Shown here piece after piece: positions 32,239 to 44,817 of a stretch of DNA of 64,000 nt. The DNA comes from Moniliophthora roreri (Eukaryota > Basidiomycota > Agaricomycetes > Agaricales > Marasmiaceae), in contig LATX02000176.1 in assembly GCA_001466705.2 (NCBI GenBank), positions 434,001 to 498,000 of the forward strand, written 5' to 3'. The position numbers and the translations under genes were made by a program. The stretch's first letter is position 1. Each line of letters begins with the position of its first letter. The notes below the pieces were generated by a model, which worked only from the letters and a program-made list of their open reading frames with translations, ran no database searches and was not told the DNA's origin.

Positions 32239-34345
32239 ATGTCCCGGGCTTTTCTTCCCGATAGAGTATCTCTTGCAGTTGTTGACTTAATCGTCTTCTT
32301 TTTCTTGATGCTAACGTTTAATGCTAATCGTGCCCGCTCCAAGGTTCGCTTTTCCGCTTGCTTCATAAAATCGTATAATCATCTTTCTGGAACAGCTGTG
32401 CAATTCCTACAGTGGGGTCCAATGGCATTCTATCTTCGTATCATATTGTATATTGCGTGGCAATATATAATTGACAAGCACGAAATCATTGAAGGCTGCC
32501 GCAAGGTGGGTGGAGTCGCGACTGGACTCCAGTAGTCACTGATACTATGCAGTATTCTGGTAGAGCCTCCAAGATCCCTACACTAGTCGGATAGCGAATG
32601 TAATCAACGGGCAGAAACTCGTCGGTGATGTACGACGCGCGCCTTAGGGGAACTGTCCATCTTGGGAGTCATCGCATGTGTGTACTTGATTATATTCTTA
32701 GCGTGCTACGACTCACGAACATTCTTAGAACAGTTCTTCAAGGCGAGCTATACCATATCACCCCTCATACGGAATGTTGGTGTTAGGTCTGATGACGTTC
32801 GGGACGAGATTGTAGTGGCCTTCGATGACAACGTTCTAGTCAAAGACTACGGTGAGTTACGGTCTCTAAGCCTGCGATCCTCAATTCATTAAGGATGTAG
32901 GTTGGGTCGATATTTCAGCGTTTCAACTGTCAAGACGGTCCTCGACATAGTGGTCAGAACAAGTGATCGGTTGTTCGTAGGGTTGCCGTTGTGTAAGATA
33001 GTCATACCATATCCCACCAACGGCTAAACCTACTTGATTCAGGCCGGGATCCTGTTACTGCGACCTGAATATCAATTTCACTATCGACGTAGTCATCATC
33101 TCGACTCTGATCAGCCTTTTCCCCGAGTCTCTGCATCCGCACGTTTTCCCAGCCCAAAATAACCTCTGTTCACATAGGCAGATGCTAGCATTGTCGGTCG
33201 TATTTTTTCACCAAGAAGCCCTTTCTTGGGCGAGCTTAAAGGATCAAGGTCCGATCATTGAGGAGTGCCTAAAAATGCAACGAGAATATGGGAAGGAGTG
33301 GCCCGACAAGCCTGTATGACATTATTCTGCGATTCCTAATGTGGCCCCTCTGATTGACTCTTGTTGGTTCTACACAGAACGACCATATCTCTTAATTAAT
33401 TGACCTTATGGGACATGCTGCGGGGGACTGGCAGAAGGGATCAGTGGAAGATTTGGCTCTGAGAGTCCTCGCGGTGAAATTTGCTGTCATCTACATCTGT
33501 ACGCATGCTGTCTAAGTTCCTCTACACAAGGCAGCTGATCGTATGTAACCAGATGTCCTTTACGCAAGCACTTAGCCGCGAATCCTCGTCTTACTGGACC
33601 CCTTCCCGAAGAAGTCGAAACAATTGTTGGCAGAGAGGAGTGGACTAAAGGGGCTACGGTGCAAATGCGTTTCGTGGGCGGCCTTTTGAAAGAGTCCCAG
33701 AGACATGTCGGTGCTGGCCGCCCCGGTATTGCTCCTCAGCCCGTTATTATATTGGCCGCAAGGCCATGGCTCGTGTTACCAAGAAGGATTTCAGGTTCTC
33801 AGATGGTTCTCTTGTACCTGCAGGTACCAACGTTGGAGCTGCCACACACCACATCTATCATGATGAAGCGAGTCTTGTGTCCATCTTGCCCAGGTTTTCT
33901 AGCTGATAGTGTGAGCGCTGTAGGCCACGTATCCTGTTCCGGATGATTTCAATGCCGCTCGTTTTGCCGAATTAAGAGGCAGACGGCGAAGTTATCAAAC
34001 ACCAGATGGTGACCCTACTTTGGACTAGGTGACCCTTGGAATAGGTGAGATGTCGATTTCAATCCGACTTATGTGTGAAGGTTCTCATAGCCGATGACCC
34101 TTTGCAGGGAGGCACGCATGGTATACACCCTAACCACATGTGAACTCGACCAATCACCGACACTTCTGTTCAGTTCCGGCAGGTTCTTTGCGGTTCACGA
34201 GCTCAAGGCTATGCTTGCTCACTCTTGATGAACTATGATGTGAGGTTCAGAGACAATGCTGAATTCTCGCCCTCGATGGTCTTTGCAGGAGCCCTAACCA
34301 AGAGGCGAAAGTCATGTTCGGGGAGAGATCCGTTTAGTGTAGGCC
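32239..34345 (+). pseudogene. Cytochrome P450 pseudogene
   Basis: P450s are heme monooxygenases. Pieces follow one another in family order. A start with a membrane anchor is seen (MSRAFLPDRVSLAVVDLIVF then FFLMLTF), then AIPTVGSNGILSSY, a segment TVLDIVVRTSDRLFVGLPLC, NINFTIDVVI with LFPESLHP, and DLALRVLAVKFAVIYI. After these come PRLTGPLPEEVETIVG, GGLLKESQRH (the KExQR helix, ExxR family position) and finally FFAVHELKAMLAHS. Lesions include an in-frame TAA in NDHIS*LIDLMG, a stop after LAHS with the text resuming in another frame (LMNYDVRF), and frame changes near 33.8 kb. The heme loop reads LGIG...RHAWYTP, with no Cys where RHACPG is expected. The gene is therefore broken and would lack the heme thiolate. 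Multiple short introns remain recognisable. Confidence 0.82.
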
Positions 34346-35202
34346 GAGCGACATCGTATCGTATCGTATCGTACTCTTGTATAATTCATGTCGAATCTTA
34401 CCCACACTGACTGCCGAACTGGTGCATTGTATACCTGGGAAAGGCCGCGGCCGTCTATTGTCTCAGGAGGCAATGGTAAATCTGATTCGTTCGGGTTAGA
34501 TGAGGGTTCCGTATCTGGAACATACTGACAGTAGTTGTAGATGCGCCAAACTATCCAAGACTGAAGTCATTGGTTTGAGACCCAGTGACCGTCGTTGAAA
34601 TCTCAGCACGCCAACTTCGGGACTTTTCAACGCACCTCAGGGCATTGAGGTCGATAGCTCCTCACCGCATGCGATATTGATGTCCATGGTTGACGGTCCC
34701 CATTCCGGCTATGTGGCTGACGAATCTTGATACCTTACTTAGTGTCGGACATTTGACTCGCTCTAATGAAATGGATGATTTCATTACAGAACGGAGCCTG
34801 AGCCTCATACAAGGCTATCTTACGCCCAGGTGGGAGAATGAATAACCGCTCCGCCGACATTCGGGGCTCCCTTGCCAGCTGGGCGGAAGGACTTCAGTCG
34901 GCAGTTTACGATATGAATCAGACCTCAGATGATCAACCTCAAGACGTTGTACAACTCGTCAGATCTTCCGTAATGATGGTCTCCCCGTGTAGAGATGTGG
35001 CTAATATGTTCTTTACCCGTCTTGACCGACTCGCCCTTCACAACCTAAAATCTGTGCAGGACCGCTCTATAGGGCGGCGCGCTTCCTCATTGGATTTCGC
35101 TGGCCATGTCCACCGGTCACGGCTTATGCGGACAAAGGCTAGAGTGAGTAGTTAGCCCATTTGCAGTATCATTCAAAAGGCACACGTCACCGAGAATTCT
35201 TC
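34346..35202. other. Decayed region after the P450 relic
   Basis: One plus-strand frame of 105 codons (34838-35155) has no motif. No repeat ends or RNA gene signals are visible. Confidence 0.4.
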
Positions 35203-36030
35203 TCACAGGTTTAGAATTATGGGTGATGACTCTTGGGAAATCATACCAGTGCGAGTAAAAACAGTACATTTTCGGAAGGTGACATTGCTGAGTCTCTGGC
35301 TGTGTAGTTCAAGTTCGGACATCGTGACGTCATTAGCTACGGACTCTTGGTAGTATTGAACCTCAGGACTGACTTCCTTCCGCTGGAAGGGCGGGATAAC
35401 GCCAGGGACGTCCCATAGAACGGCACGGAATTCGGACAACACGGGTTGCTGATGCAGCGGCTGACCTACTAACACTTGCGAGAGCACGAAGCAAGTAGGA
35501 ACTAGTTCAAGACTATTGACCGTGGATTTTGGCTCGAGGGGTGCTCTTGGATGGCGTTTTCAGCCTGAGGTGCAGCCCTTTAGCGCTGGCTTTCGGCTTT
35601 TCCCGGAAGGGTATATCCTCCATCTACTTTTGCTGTGCTCCAGTTTCTCCAGTTCCCCCTCCGTTAATTCCCAGACCCAATATATAATGAAAGCTTGAAT
35701 CGAGTGACCGAAACTGATTTTTCGAATGCCCCCGCCCTTCGCCACCGCCATGTTCAACGAAGGGTCCAGGTCGACGTGATTGAAATGATAGTCAAAGTCA
35801 ATCACGCGTCCCCGGAACTTTTCAGCAGTGTAACAGATGTGGATACAATACAATACTCCTGCACTTGATGCCGGACAACACGAGAAGATGAGAATGGAAC
35901 ATGATAGGAACAGCCATCAGTAATACGCCGCTATAACCCTTCATTGAATGGATTCTATGAATGGATTCGGATAAAAATACCTCAGAAATCCAGATATGTT
36001 CAACCATCATGAAGCGATCACTTGTCATAG
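35203..36030 (-). pseudogene. Possible FunK1-type kinase relic
   Basis: Weak evidence. On the minus strand, 35853-35560 reads RGRVIDFDYHF, which resembles the LIDWD/LIDFD metal-binding loop of FunK1 kinases. It is followed by GHSIQAFIIYWVWELTEGEL, comparable to the ESFxYxLxW helix. Further down, 35487-35203 adds another open segment. Upstream, 36030-35870 holds GVLLMAVPIMF, which could be an eroded HRDxSxxNIM loop. Frames are broken and the N-terminal half is not found. It could equally be chance similarity. Confidence 0.3.
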
Positions 36031-37849
36031 CAATCTTGCTCGTTCTTCAGGGCTCGGATTCGAGCTGTTCTATTACTCTGAAAGCCGGCTTGGAATCTCT
36101 TGAGAACACCGCGCAATACTGATACCGCACAGTACTGATAGTCGATGGTGGACACGTCTGATTTCCGACCAAAGATTTCCACGTCAATCAACCTGGAATA
36201 AAAAATCGTTCGATGTGATCTTCCAAAAAATATACGCCGTATTCTGTGGAAGCAGGATGCTAGACGGAGGTCCGTAGATGACGGGTCGCTAACATTGGTG
36301 CGTCGTGGGTCGTCGTGGTCACAGCTAATCACAACGCAGTTGAACTTGGGTGTTAATGGAGGAGGTTGCGGCAGTTTTTGAGAGCCTCAAAAATTTACAT
36401 GTCAGAACATCCAAAAACTGGAGATGCTCACTAATGTGGCGTCCGTGCCGGGGGCCGCCTGACCGACTAAAAAACTCGCAAAAAAAACAATGCAACATAA
36501 CGACACTTAATCAGAAGGATACAATGACCAGGATCAGGATTCCCGTTCCATCATAATTCCCAGAAGGCGGCATGACGGTCGACAGAGTCGCTAGAGATGA
36601 TCGAGAGCTTGATCACTACTTGGCCAATTGTAACACGGCATTCGAATCAAAACGCTTGAGGAAAAGTAGGAGACCAAATGGGTTATATGAAAGGGAGGAT
36701 GCATTCACAGCTGGGGCATGTCCATCTTCCGACTGACATGGGAACTCGGTCGGGAACTTGTCTCTGTGCGTTCAATGAGGGCGCTCTGCGCAGTCCATGA
36801 CGCGTAGTTTTCTATCCTGCCAGTCGGCAAATGACCAGCCTAGGATAAGAATAGAACAAGGAGTCCCGACATTGGGAGGAGTTCTGTTCAAGTGATAGTG
36901 TCTGATGCGAAAAAAATGTCGGATAAGGGTATCCCAGGTCGGATGACTTGTGGATGCGAAGGCGTGAAAAGAAGAGCCCATTTGGCTCGAGAACAAATAA
37001 GACTTTCACAGGTGACTGACTGCCAATGTTCTCGCAAGATTCCGATATCTAAAATCTCGAATCGCCGAGGTAGGAATCAAGCAGTCGGAACCAACAGCGC
37101 GAGGTGAAAGCATTGAGAACGAGTAGAAGGAAGAGGGTCGATCAGGAGAAGTGAATGCAAAATTATACATCACGAGATGTCGAAGCTTGTCAGAAACAGA
37201 ACGGAAGGTACAGCATTCGAAGGACGAACCTAACGGCGGGCCGTTACAAAGAATGATAGAACTTCCATAAGAGGAACACGGAAAGAAACTCGATAGATGT
37301 TCAAATAGTAATAGAGTTGCATGTTGTGACGCATGGAAAACACGGAAAGTTGACGTACTGGCTTCGGGAACCGACTCAAATTTGTTGGAGATTCAACGGC
37401 TGGATGACAGAAAGAGGTGAGGCATACAGGAACTTCCTCGGTGATAGAAGCACGCACTAGTCCAGTAGAGAGAAGAGCCTCCGAAGACTTTGGGGGAAAA
37501 TTGTGGAGTGTTCAGGGCAAGATAGTTGAGGTCGTTCGACTCGTATGTGGCTACAACGATCAGATGAAATCTGATAGATCCGAAGAAAACAATTCTTGCG
37601 ACAGAGTGTATTAGGGCGTATATCAAGAGCGTGAACATGAAGAAGTTACGGCACCAGTAGTCTGGATTGGGAGAAATCGACTCACGGATTTCAACATACA
37701 ATCCGGAGAGGGTGACGGATTGAGATACCCAGCCGTTATGGACAGTTAAATCGGCAAGATGTCTGGAGCATAAGATGCCGATCCCACTAAAGCAAAAAGA
37801 GGTCGGACGTCAACTGGACGCTGTCTTTCCCGCCCACCTTTGCATCTAA
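36031..37849. other. 1.8 kb without a supported gene
   Basis: Only short frames are present on both strands. The right end presumably contains the promoter of the MADS-box gene, though I see no clear TATA box there. Confidence 0.4.
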
Positions 37850-39497
37850 ATGGGCAGAAGAAAAATCGAGATTCAGCCCATCACGGTAAGCCCAATGCAA
37901 TATGCACGTACTATTCTTGTTTGCTGACACCTTCCACCATCGTCGTGGACACCATTCCCTCCTCCATTTATACTCGTGCGCATGCACCTAAACGCGTATT
38001 CTTATAGCATGAGCGCAATCGCTCCGTCACATTTTTGAAGGTTTGTAGAATTGGCTATTTTTGTGCGCGAATTCGCAGATATTTATAAGTGTCTTGGCTT
38101 TCCGTATCTTTCGGTTTCCGATATAGCGCAAGAATGGCCTCTTCAAAAAGGCGTACGAGCTGGGGGTGTTGTGTAGCGTCGATGTCGCGGTCATCATTTT
38201 TGGTGAGCGTCGAGTGATCTCCGTGGGAAATTTGACTGACTTTTTCCCCTTAAACTAGAAGAACGAACCGGGCAGCCAAAACTATTCCAATACTGTTCCT
38301 CCAATATCGACGACCTAGTTTCACGCCACCGACAGGTGAGTCGTAGCTTTGTTCTGGTCACAATTTGTAATTTTTTTTAACTGGCCGCCATCAGCATGAT
38401 GGCGAACGGGACACTCGAGGTCCAGCAGATTTTGCTGGAAATTCTAGCTCCAAAACTGATGAAGGAGACGATGAAGAAATAGATGATGACGATGAAATGG
38501 CGCAGCGACGTCTTAAGAGGGGTAATGACGGCAGGTTAAAGCATGGAGGTGGGCTTGACTTGCCCGTGAACAATAATGTACGAAAATTGGGTACTTTGCC
38601 GGGGACGTATGCTTACAGTCCGTTAGCTCGCATATTTAAGACCGCATCACCCCTCGCAAAATTCTGCACTTCTCCTTCAGGGAACCGGGACAGCTGCGCC
38701 TACTTCCAATCTACCGCTGTCATCAGATAGGATTTCTCCTGAAAATTCTAGCAAGAAGCCCAGGATCATGCCTGGGGGTATCAGGATTCCTTCGCACAAC
38801 AGGCCCTCAGATGATATTGCGCAACATCCTGCTAGCGCTTCCAGTGCTAGCCCAGGTTACGAGTATCAGTCTTCTCCAGCGTCGTCGACTTTTCGCCATC
38901 CGCCTGTATCTTCCTCTCATCAAGGTTAATTCAGTAATTCTATCTAGTATCCGATCTAAAATTTTGTAGCAGCATCTACACCTTCGTTTATTACGACGTT
39001 CGATTCTTTTAATGGGCCACATAGATCTCAAGGACCACCCTCTCGTGCCGGAAGCGGAAGCTACACATCCCGTAGTTCTAGTGTTGACGCCTCCATATAC
39101 AATGCATCCATGCGACAGAATCACAGCTCCGCATCTGGGACAGCTCCGGGGATCTTCAACTTTCTCGACAATGACCACGCCCATCCCCACGCTAATTCTC
39201 GCGGCCAATCATCGTCTGGCGATTATCCAGGTATGGACTGGCCAGTCCACAGTGGGAATTACACCTCTTCTTCCGAACATAGCAGTGGTAGGCGCGTCGC
39301 CTGAGTGGAAAACAGCCTCTGATGTGGACTGTTATCCCACAGGTAGCGGCGTTCCCCACAATCCAACTCGTGGTCGGCATTGGCTCCATTTTTTGTCTAG
39401 TGATTCGAATGTCGGAAGTGCTCAGGGAAACAGTACCAACTTGACCAGTTCCGAGGGCGGTGGGCGACCGCGCGTGGAGAAGGAGAGACACGGTTGA
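37850..39497 (+). CDS. MEF2-type MADS-box transcription factor (Rlm1/Smp1-like)
   Basis: MADS-box factors bind CArG-type DNA as dimers; the fungal MEF2-like members (Rlm1) act downstream of the cell-wall-integrity MAP kinase. The domain is split over small exons: 37850-37885 ([12 protein letters not shown]), 38008-38040 ([11 protein letters not shown]), 38127-38202 ([20 protein letters not shown] then AVIIF) and 38259-38335 ([20 protein letters not shown] then VSRHRQ). The next exon, from 38395, continues [13 protein letters not shown], typical of this group after the MADS box. All four junctions keep phase. The rest is acidic ([12 protein letters not shown]) and then Ser/Pro/His-rich, with at least three more exons, ending near 39497 (PRVEKERHG). 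The introns at about 38610-38690, 38924-38970 and 39289-39343 are approximate. The exons are too short for open-frame scans to show the domain. Confidence 0.9.
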
Positions 39498-39905
39498 GAG
39501 TTTGGATATAGTTTTCGATGGACATTAGCGACATTGCGTTTCTGTGTATTGTGTACGTGCCGGATACCCGCGCTATAGACTTTTCTCTACAGATGTAATA
39601 GATCCTCGGCTGTCGTTATTTGACGTGGCGGATCTTGCACATGAAATTCTTGCTGCGCCACAAGTGACGAAAGATAGCCTACTCAAGTCCAAGTCAATGG
39701 CCGGATCTCTATCATTAGGAGCGCATGCTTCTTGATTTGCCTAGCAAAGAAACCCCATTGGGTATTTCAGTCGAGCAGCTGTGCCTCTTCAACACGCACG
39801 CTTTTACGAATAATAATATCTACACATTTACAGCACAACATATGATAACACATATACAAGTTACAAGTAAGATAGTCCCAAAAAAGATTGAATACATACA
39901 TCAGA
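39498..39905. other. Intergenic, convergent 3' ends
   Basis: This separates the MADS-box stop from the CND1 stop on the other strand. Nothing else is recognised. Confidence 0.5.
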
Positions 39906-42900
39906 CTCATTCGTCATCCTCATCCGCCTTTGCCGCAACCTTCCTTTTCGCATCTGATCAAGGAGTTTAGAATTGTGTATTGGACAGAGCATGAGCCACT
40001 CACTTCGCTTCGCCCGCTTCTGTCGCGCAGCCTTCTTTTCCTGCACACGCTTCTCTAACGCTAGGTCATCTTCACCTCGTTGCCTCTGTTCATCGAGAAT
40101 CTGAAGCGAAGCTGTCAATACCAACCTCAAAAGGGTAAGTGTTCCCGAAACCAACCTTTTCGAACTCTTGAAGCTCGCTGGTAACGTTTTCTTTGCCGAT
40201 GAACTTTTGTTGTCTGGCCTAGGAAAATAATCTTTCAGCTTGCGTTCAATGAGAAAGAGATTGAAAAAGTGTTACCTTGCTAAGAATCTCTGAGAATCTT
40301 TCATGCAGGCCCGGGACATGGAGCTTGTCCTGATAGAGTTGCAGGTTGTCGACTAGTTTTTTGATAGACTTTTCGGATTTGTACTGAAGCAGAGATAAAC
40401 AGTAAGCGATATCCCGCCATTGACGTTCGTCGTCGGTGAGACGGAATCGCTGGCAAAGCTTCTCGATGATGTTCTCCGCCTGTTTGTCCTGCGATGGGTC
40501 GTGAGTAGGACGCAGCAAGACGTATGACATAAAACAAACTTTTTCAATGAATTTGAAGATATATTTCATGGTATTCTGGAAAGTCTCTTCGCTGACAGCA
40601 TGTTCCCCGGTAGACAAGTGACTAATGACTGCGGGAGGCTCGTTTCAGTAATATATTGCTGCAGAATCTGTACCACTTACTATCCGGTAGGTTGTTGTAG
40701 ATCGCGTTGTCCTTGGTAGAGAGCTCGGAGAAAAACAGCTTTGCGAGATCGACGATGCGCTGATCCTCATCCTCTAGGCATTTCGCCATTTCTCCCAGTT
40801 GACCCTTGACTTTAATCATACCATTCAAGATCAAGTGAGTGAGCACCATCAGTGTGTTTTTCTTGACGGTCGGATCTTTGTCTGTCAAGCCCTTGTACAG
40901 CTCGTTACTGTTTTCATCGATAATGCTGCTGAATGCAACGGCAACATCACCTAAGGCGATGACGATGTTGCTCCTGATGCTGGCATTCTTCGAGATTTCT
41001 AGGATCTTGAATAGTAATCGATGATGGTTGTCGCAAAACGTAGAGCTGACGCAGAGGAACTTGCTAAGGGATAGGGTAGCTGCCGCACGTAATGTAGGGT
41101 TCTGACCGGGAGATCTCGTTAGCTCTGCTCGCTGCTGGACGTTACTGTGATCATCTTACCTTGAACTTTTGAGGACTGCCGCAGATATGAACCAACATTG
41201 AGCCGTAGACTGCAAGGAGCGATTCGGGTCCAAAGAGCATCTCTTGTTCTCGAATCTCCTGGACGCGTTCTCCAATCTCATCCTCCGCGCTACCTGCTAC
41301 TTGATCGAGTTCTTCCCCATCTTTGCTAGCTTGTTGTGTACCACCACGTGCAGCTTTCTCGGCTAATCGTTGTCCAGGGTATTAATCAGCTATTGTTGAT
41401 TCATTCAAACGAATTGTCATACCGGCTTGCTTTTCGTCCTTTTGCCTCTTCCATTCGCGCTCGACAAGCTCGAGGTAAGCGATGTGCTTGATCGCCACAT
41501 GGCCCACGACGAACAGCAGCTGGCTGAGCTCAAAAGCGTCACCCAGATGCTTCTGTTGTCCATCCTGAGTTTCATTCTGGCTCGGAAGAACGTCAGAAGC
41601 GGAAACCTGGGAGATATCCCCTGGATAGTCCTGATCCATGACCTCAGGATCGTCCCCTCCTGGAGCACTATCAGCGGGTGATTTGGTGCGAGGACTAAAA
41701 GCACGTCTCGAAAGATTTTTGATGATGGTGTTGCACAGGACATCTGGGTGGTCGCCGAGAGCGTATATAGTGTTGATCACCTGCTCAGCAAGACCGAACC
41801 ATTCTTTAGACCGACACGGACGTTCTATGGTGTGCTGAAGCTTTTCGAATACCTGGTCCCCCATCTCCAGGCGCACGTTCTTGTCGACCAGGGACCCTGA
41901 TTTGGAGCATGAGAATCAAACAACTGATGCCGTTGAGATATATCACCTTTGACTTTCTTTGCGCTACCGTTTAGGCGTTGCAACGCCACGCATGTATAGC
42001 GAGCGAGAGTCAGGTCGGTCTGAAAGAGATTATATTAGCATGATGACACATTCTGAACTGAATGCACTCACTTTGCCGAGAGCACCGAGTCCGACCTTAA
42101 GCATGGTTTCAACTCTATCCGCCAGCACGTTGCGCTTCGCTAAAGCCAACATTCCCAGAATAATGATCGCTCCTCTTCGCTGGGGCTTGGGGAGCGCCCT
42201 ATCTTTGCCTACAGGAGGGTTTTAAGATTACACAGCTACTGCGAGGAAATGAGCTCACCAAAGATTTGCCACAACTTATTGATGATATCTTGATGAATTT
42301 GACCATCGTCCATCATGGTGCGCATCATCTCTTCCAAGCTCGTAAGTTCAGCGAGCGTTGCATCGTAGGTAAGTCTAAACGGGGGCTGTTTGAGTGCGAG
42401 TAGAACTATAGACTCCGAGCTTACTCAATCATATTCTTTGCTATTCGGTTGACTTGGGCTTGGGGATCTAACCCTTCAATCGGATCAAAGTAGATAGTCC
42501 TATAACATTCCAATAGTCGAGACCTGATGCCTTTGAGTTCCTTGCCATCTTCCGATGTGGTACTATTATCTTTCCTCCATATTAGATGCAACATCGCCCG
42601 CAGTCCTTGCTAGAGTTCGGGGCATAAGTGGATGTCACGGAATGGCGAAGTGATACTCACATCAGACGATGTCATTTGATACTCGTTTGCAACCTTGAAG
42701 AACTCCATGGCTTCCAGCACGTCCGTCTTTGTGGATGATCCCAACAGTTCTTCCATTTTCTTCATCGCATCCTCCTCATATAGACGGATGAAATTAGTGG
42801 CCTCTGAGTAATACTTCTTCTGCAGGCGAAGCTGCTCCATCTTTCTACCCTCCAGTTGTGCTATGGCCGCCTCGGCGTCCAATGCTGAAACATTCAATTG

Positions 42901-42988
42901 TGACTTCCTTGGTTTCAATTTCGCCTGTTTCTTCTTCTTTGGCCTGGGACTCGCTTCGCCGTCTTCACCTTCAGCATCCATGTTGCTG

Positions 42989-43023
<35 letters not shown>

Positions 43024-44817
43024 ATCATCATCATCATCGGTCGGCTGCTCTTCGTCGTCAACGTCCATTTCATCTTGGTTCTGAGCCCTGCACAAGGAGA
43101 TGAGCTCACGAGACTATGTGGTAACGATCTACTCACCGCTTCTTTTTCCTCTTCTCCCGCACGTCCTGCTCATCGTCGCCTTGATCTTGAGGTGCTTCCA
43201 TAGCTTTTCCAACCAGGGCTTCCACTTTCTCGAGTTCTGCCTTGACCGCCTCATAAGCAGCCACGAAAGTGCTCAGGGTAAGCACACCCCCGTGCTCGAA
43301 GCCGTAAGGGTGTGTGCGCATGAGCTCTACGAGCAAGGCAATGGCAGCTGCACGGACGCGGGTTGCCTTATCCTCCAAGGCGACAACAGCTGCTCTGGTT
43401 GCCGCCAGCCGCTGTTTCGGGAATTTTCTCCTGATCCTACAAAGTTTGTGAAGAACATGCAGCACTTTCGCACGAACATAGGGGGATGTGTCAAGCATTC
43501 GCTCCAAGAGTAGATCATAGAGGCCTTTGATCTGCTTCTGAATTTGCTTTGCATCCATAGCACCATCGTCACTAGCTTCTTGGTCCAACGAAAAGTCCAA
43601 GTCCCGGATAAGATCGCCTATAATATCAACGATTGCGTTACGGATTTGATTGGCCTATAGGACATATTAAAGAGATATACGAGAGGCGGAGAAAGGCACA
43701 CGCACCTCCGAGTCCAGCAGGCCGAGCAGAAGACTTATTTGCTTAAGCATGACACGAGGAAGTGCACCTGATAATTTCACTAGGAACGCAGCGAACGCTT
43801 TGGGAGTCTTGTTGTCCTGGCCACTGAACGTCTTCTGCGAGATTTCACGTATGATCTCGTCTCCGAGTTGGTGATGGTCGAACTGCCTCGCAAGCACTTC
43901 TATACAATCTGCGAGAGGCTCTGCGAGATGTTCGTAGTACTGGAGGCGCTGCATGAAAAGGATTTGGGCTGCTGGTGCATGACCATGATGCTTGATGGCG
44001 TGGCAGATGACCATGTAGAAAGCCTGACGAATGTCATCGGACTTCATGTACTGTTCACTTTCTGCGACATGATAGGCCGGCCTTGTTATGCAACTGTGGA
44101 TCGTAATAAGAATTGTTTCTTTAACCATAGAGCAAAACGCACCTGATGAACTTTTCGCGCTCCGCTGATGTCGTCCACAGACGTTGTGAAGGGAGTCGCT
44201 TCAGCACTCTGCTGACCATAAGCAAGGTCAACGGGATCTGGTCAACCCAATTCCAATCTTGCTGTTGCTTCTTCGTAGAACGCCCAGTGCCTCTTCCAGA
44301 CCCACCGGCCTTTCCACCTCTCCCCCGACGTTTCGGAGCGGGAGCAGCTGAGATCGCCTCGTCACTTTCCCCGCTCTTCACTTTCTCGGCGACACTAGTA
44401 AACCATTGTAATAGCAACGCATACATCTCCAATGCCTTCCGGTGGTAGTCGAAGGTCTGCCGATTGTCATTTGTAACGTCGCTGAGGGTAGCCTCGAATT
44501 CGGACTGCAATCCAGAAGAAATGGAATCAAGCAATTTGCTCATGAGACCCCCTGCCACAGAGTCTACGTGTTTCAGCAGACTGCAGTAGGCTGCAAATAC
44601 TTCTGGTTTGGTGATCGCATCGCTCGACTCTGCTACTGCTTCAACAGCACCTAGAGAATGACAATCAGCCAGCAGCACGTTTGTAAAGATATGGTAACGG
44701 ACCCTCGAGTACTATGTCCGCATCTTCTTCATTGAGGTCGCGCTCGTGCTCCAGATCAAAATCTTCAATATTTCCAAGTTTCTCTAGGGCCTCTGAGAAG
44801 TCGAAATTAGTATCCAT
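39906..44817 (-). CDS. Condensin complex subunit 1 (CND1/YCS4/NCAPD2)
   Basis: This is a non-SMC HEAT-repeat subunit of condensin, needed for mitotic chromosome compaction. The start at 44817 reads MDTNFDFSEALEKLGNIEDF; the first intron lies near 44660-44710. Many short introns divide the gene. The N-terminal Cnd1 region (LLKHVDSVAGGLMSKLLDSI, QDWNWVDQIPLTLLMVSRVL) is followed by HEAT-like helices. Next is an acidic insert with a run of 11 Glu at about 43000, then KPRKSQLNVSALDAEAAIAQ. The diagnostic C-terminal HEAT block reads DKDPTVKKNTLMVLTHLILN, GMIKVKGQLGEMAKCLEDED, QRIVDLAKLFFSELSTKDNA. After FTEILSK-type text (RFSEILSK) a basic coiled tail ends KRKVAAKADEDDE. It is at the edge of the large transposon block. 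I list outer limits only, since the exon map was not fully traced. Confidence 0.93.

Noticed and set aside
42863..43103. Plus-strand frames with Ser and Pro/His runs
   Set aside because: Antisense shadows of the Asp/Glu run in the condensin gene.
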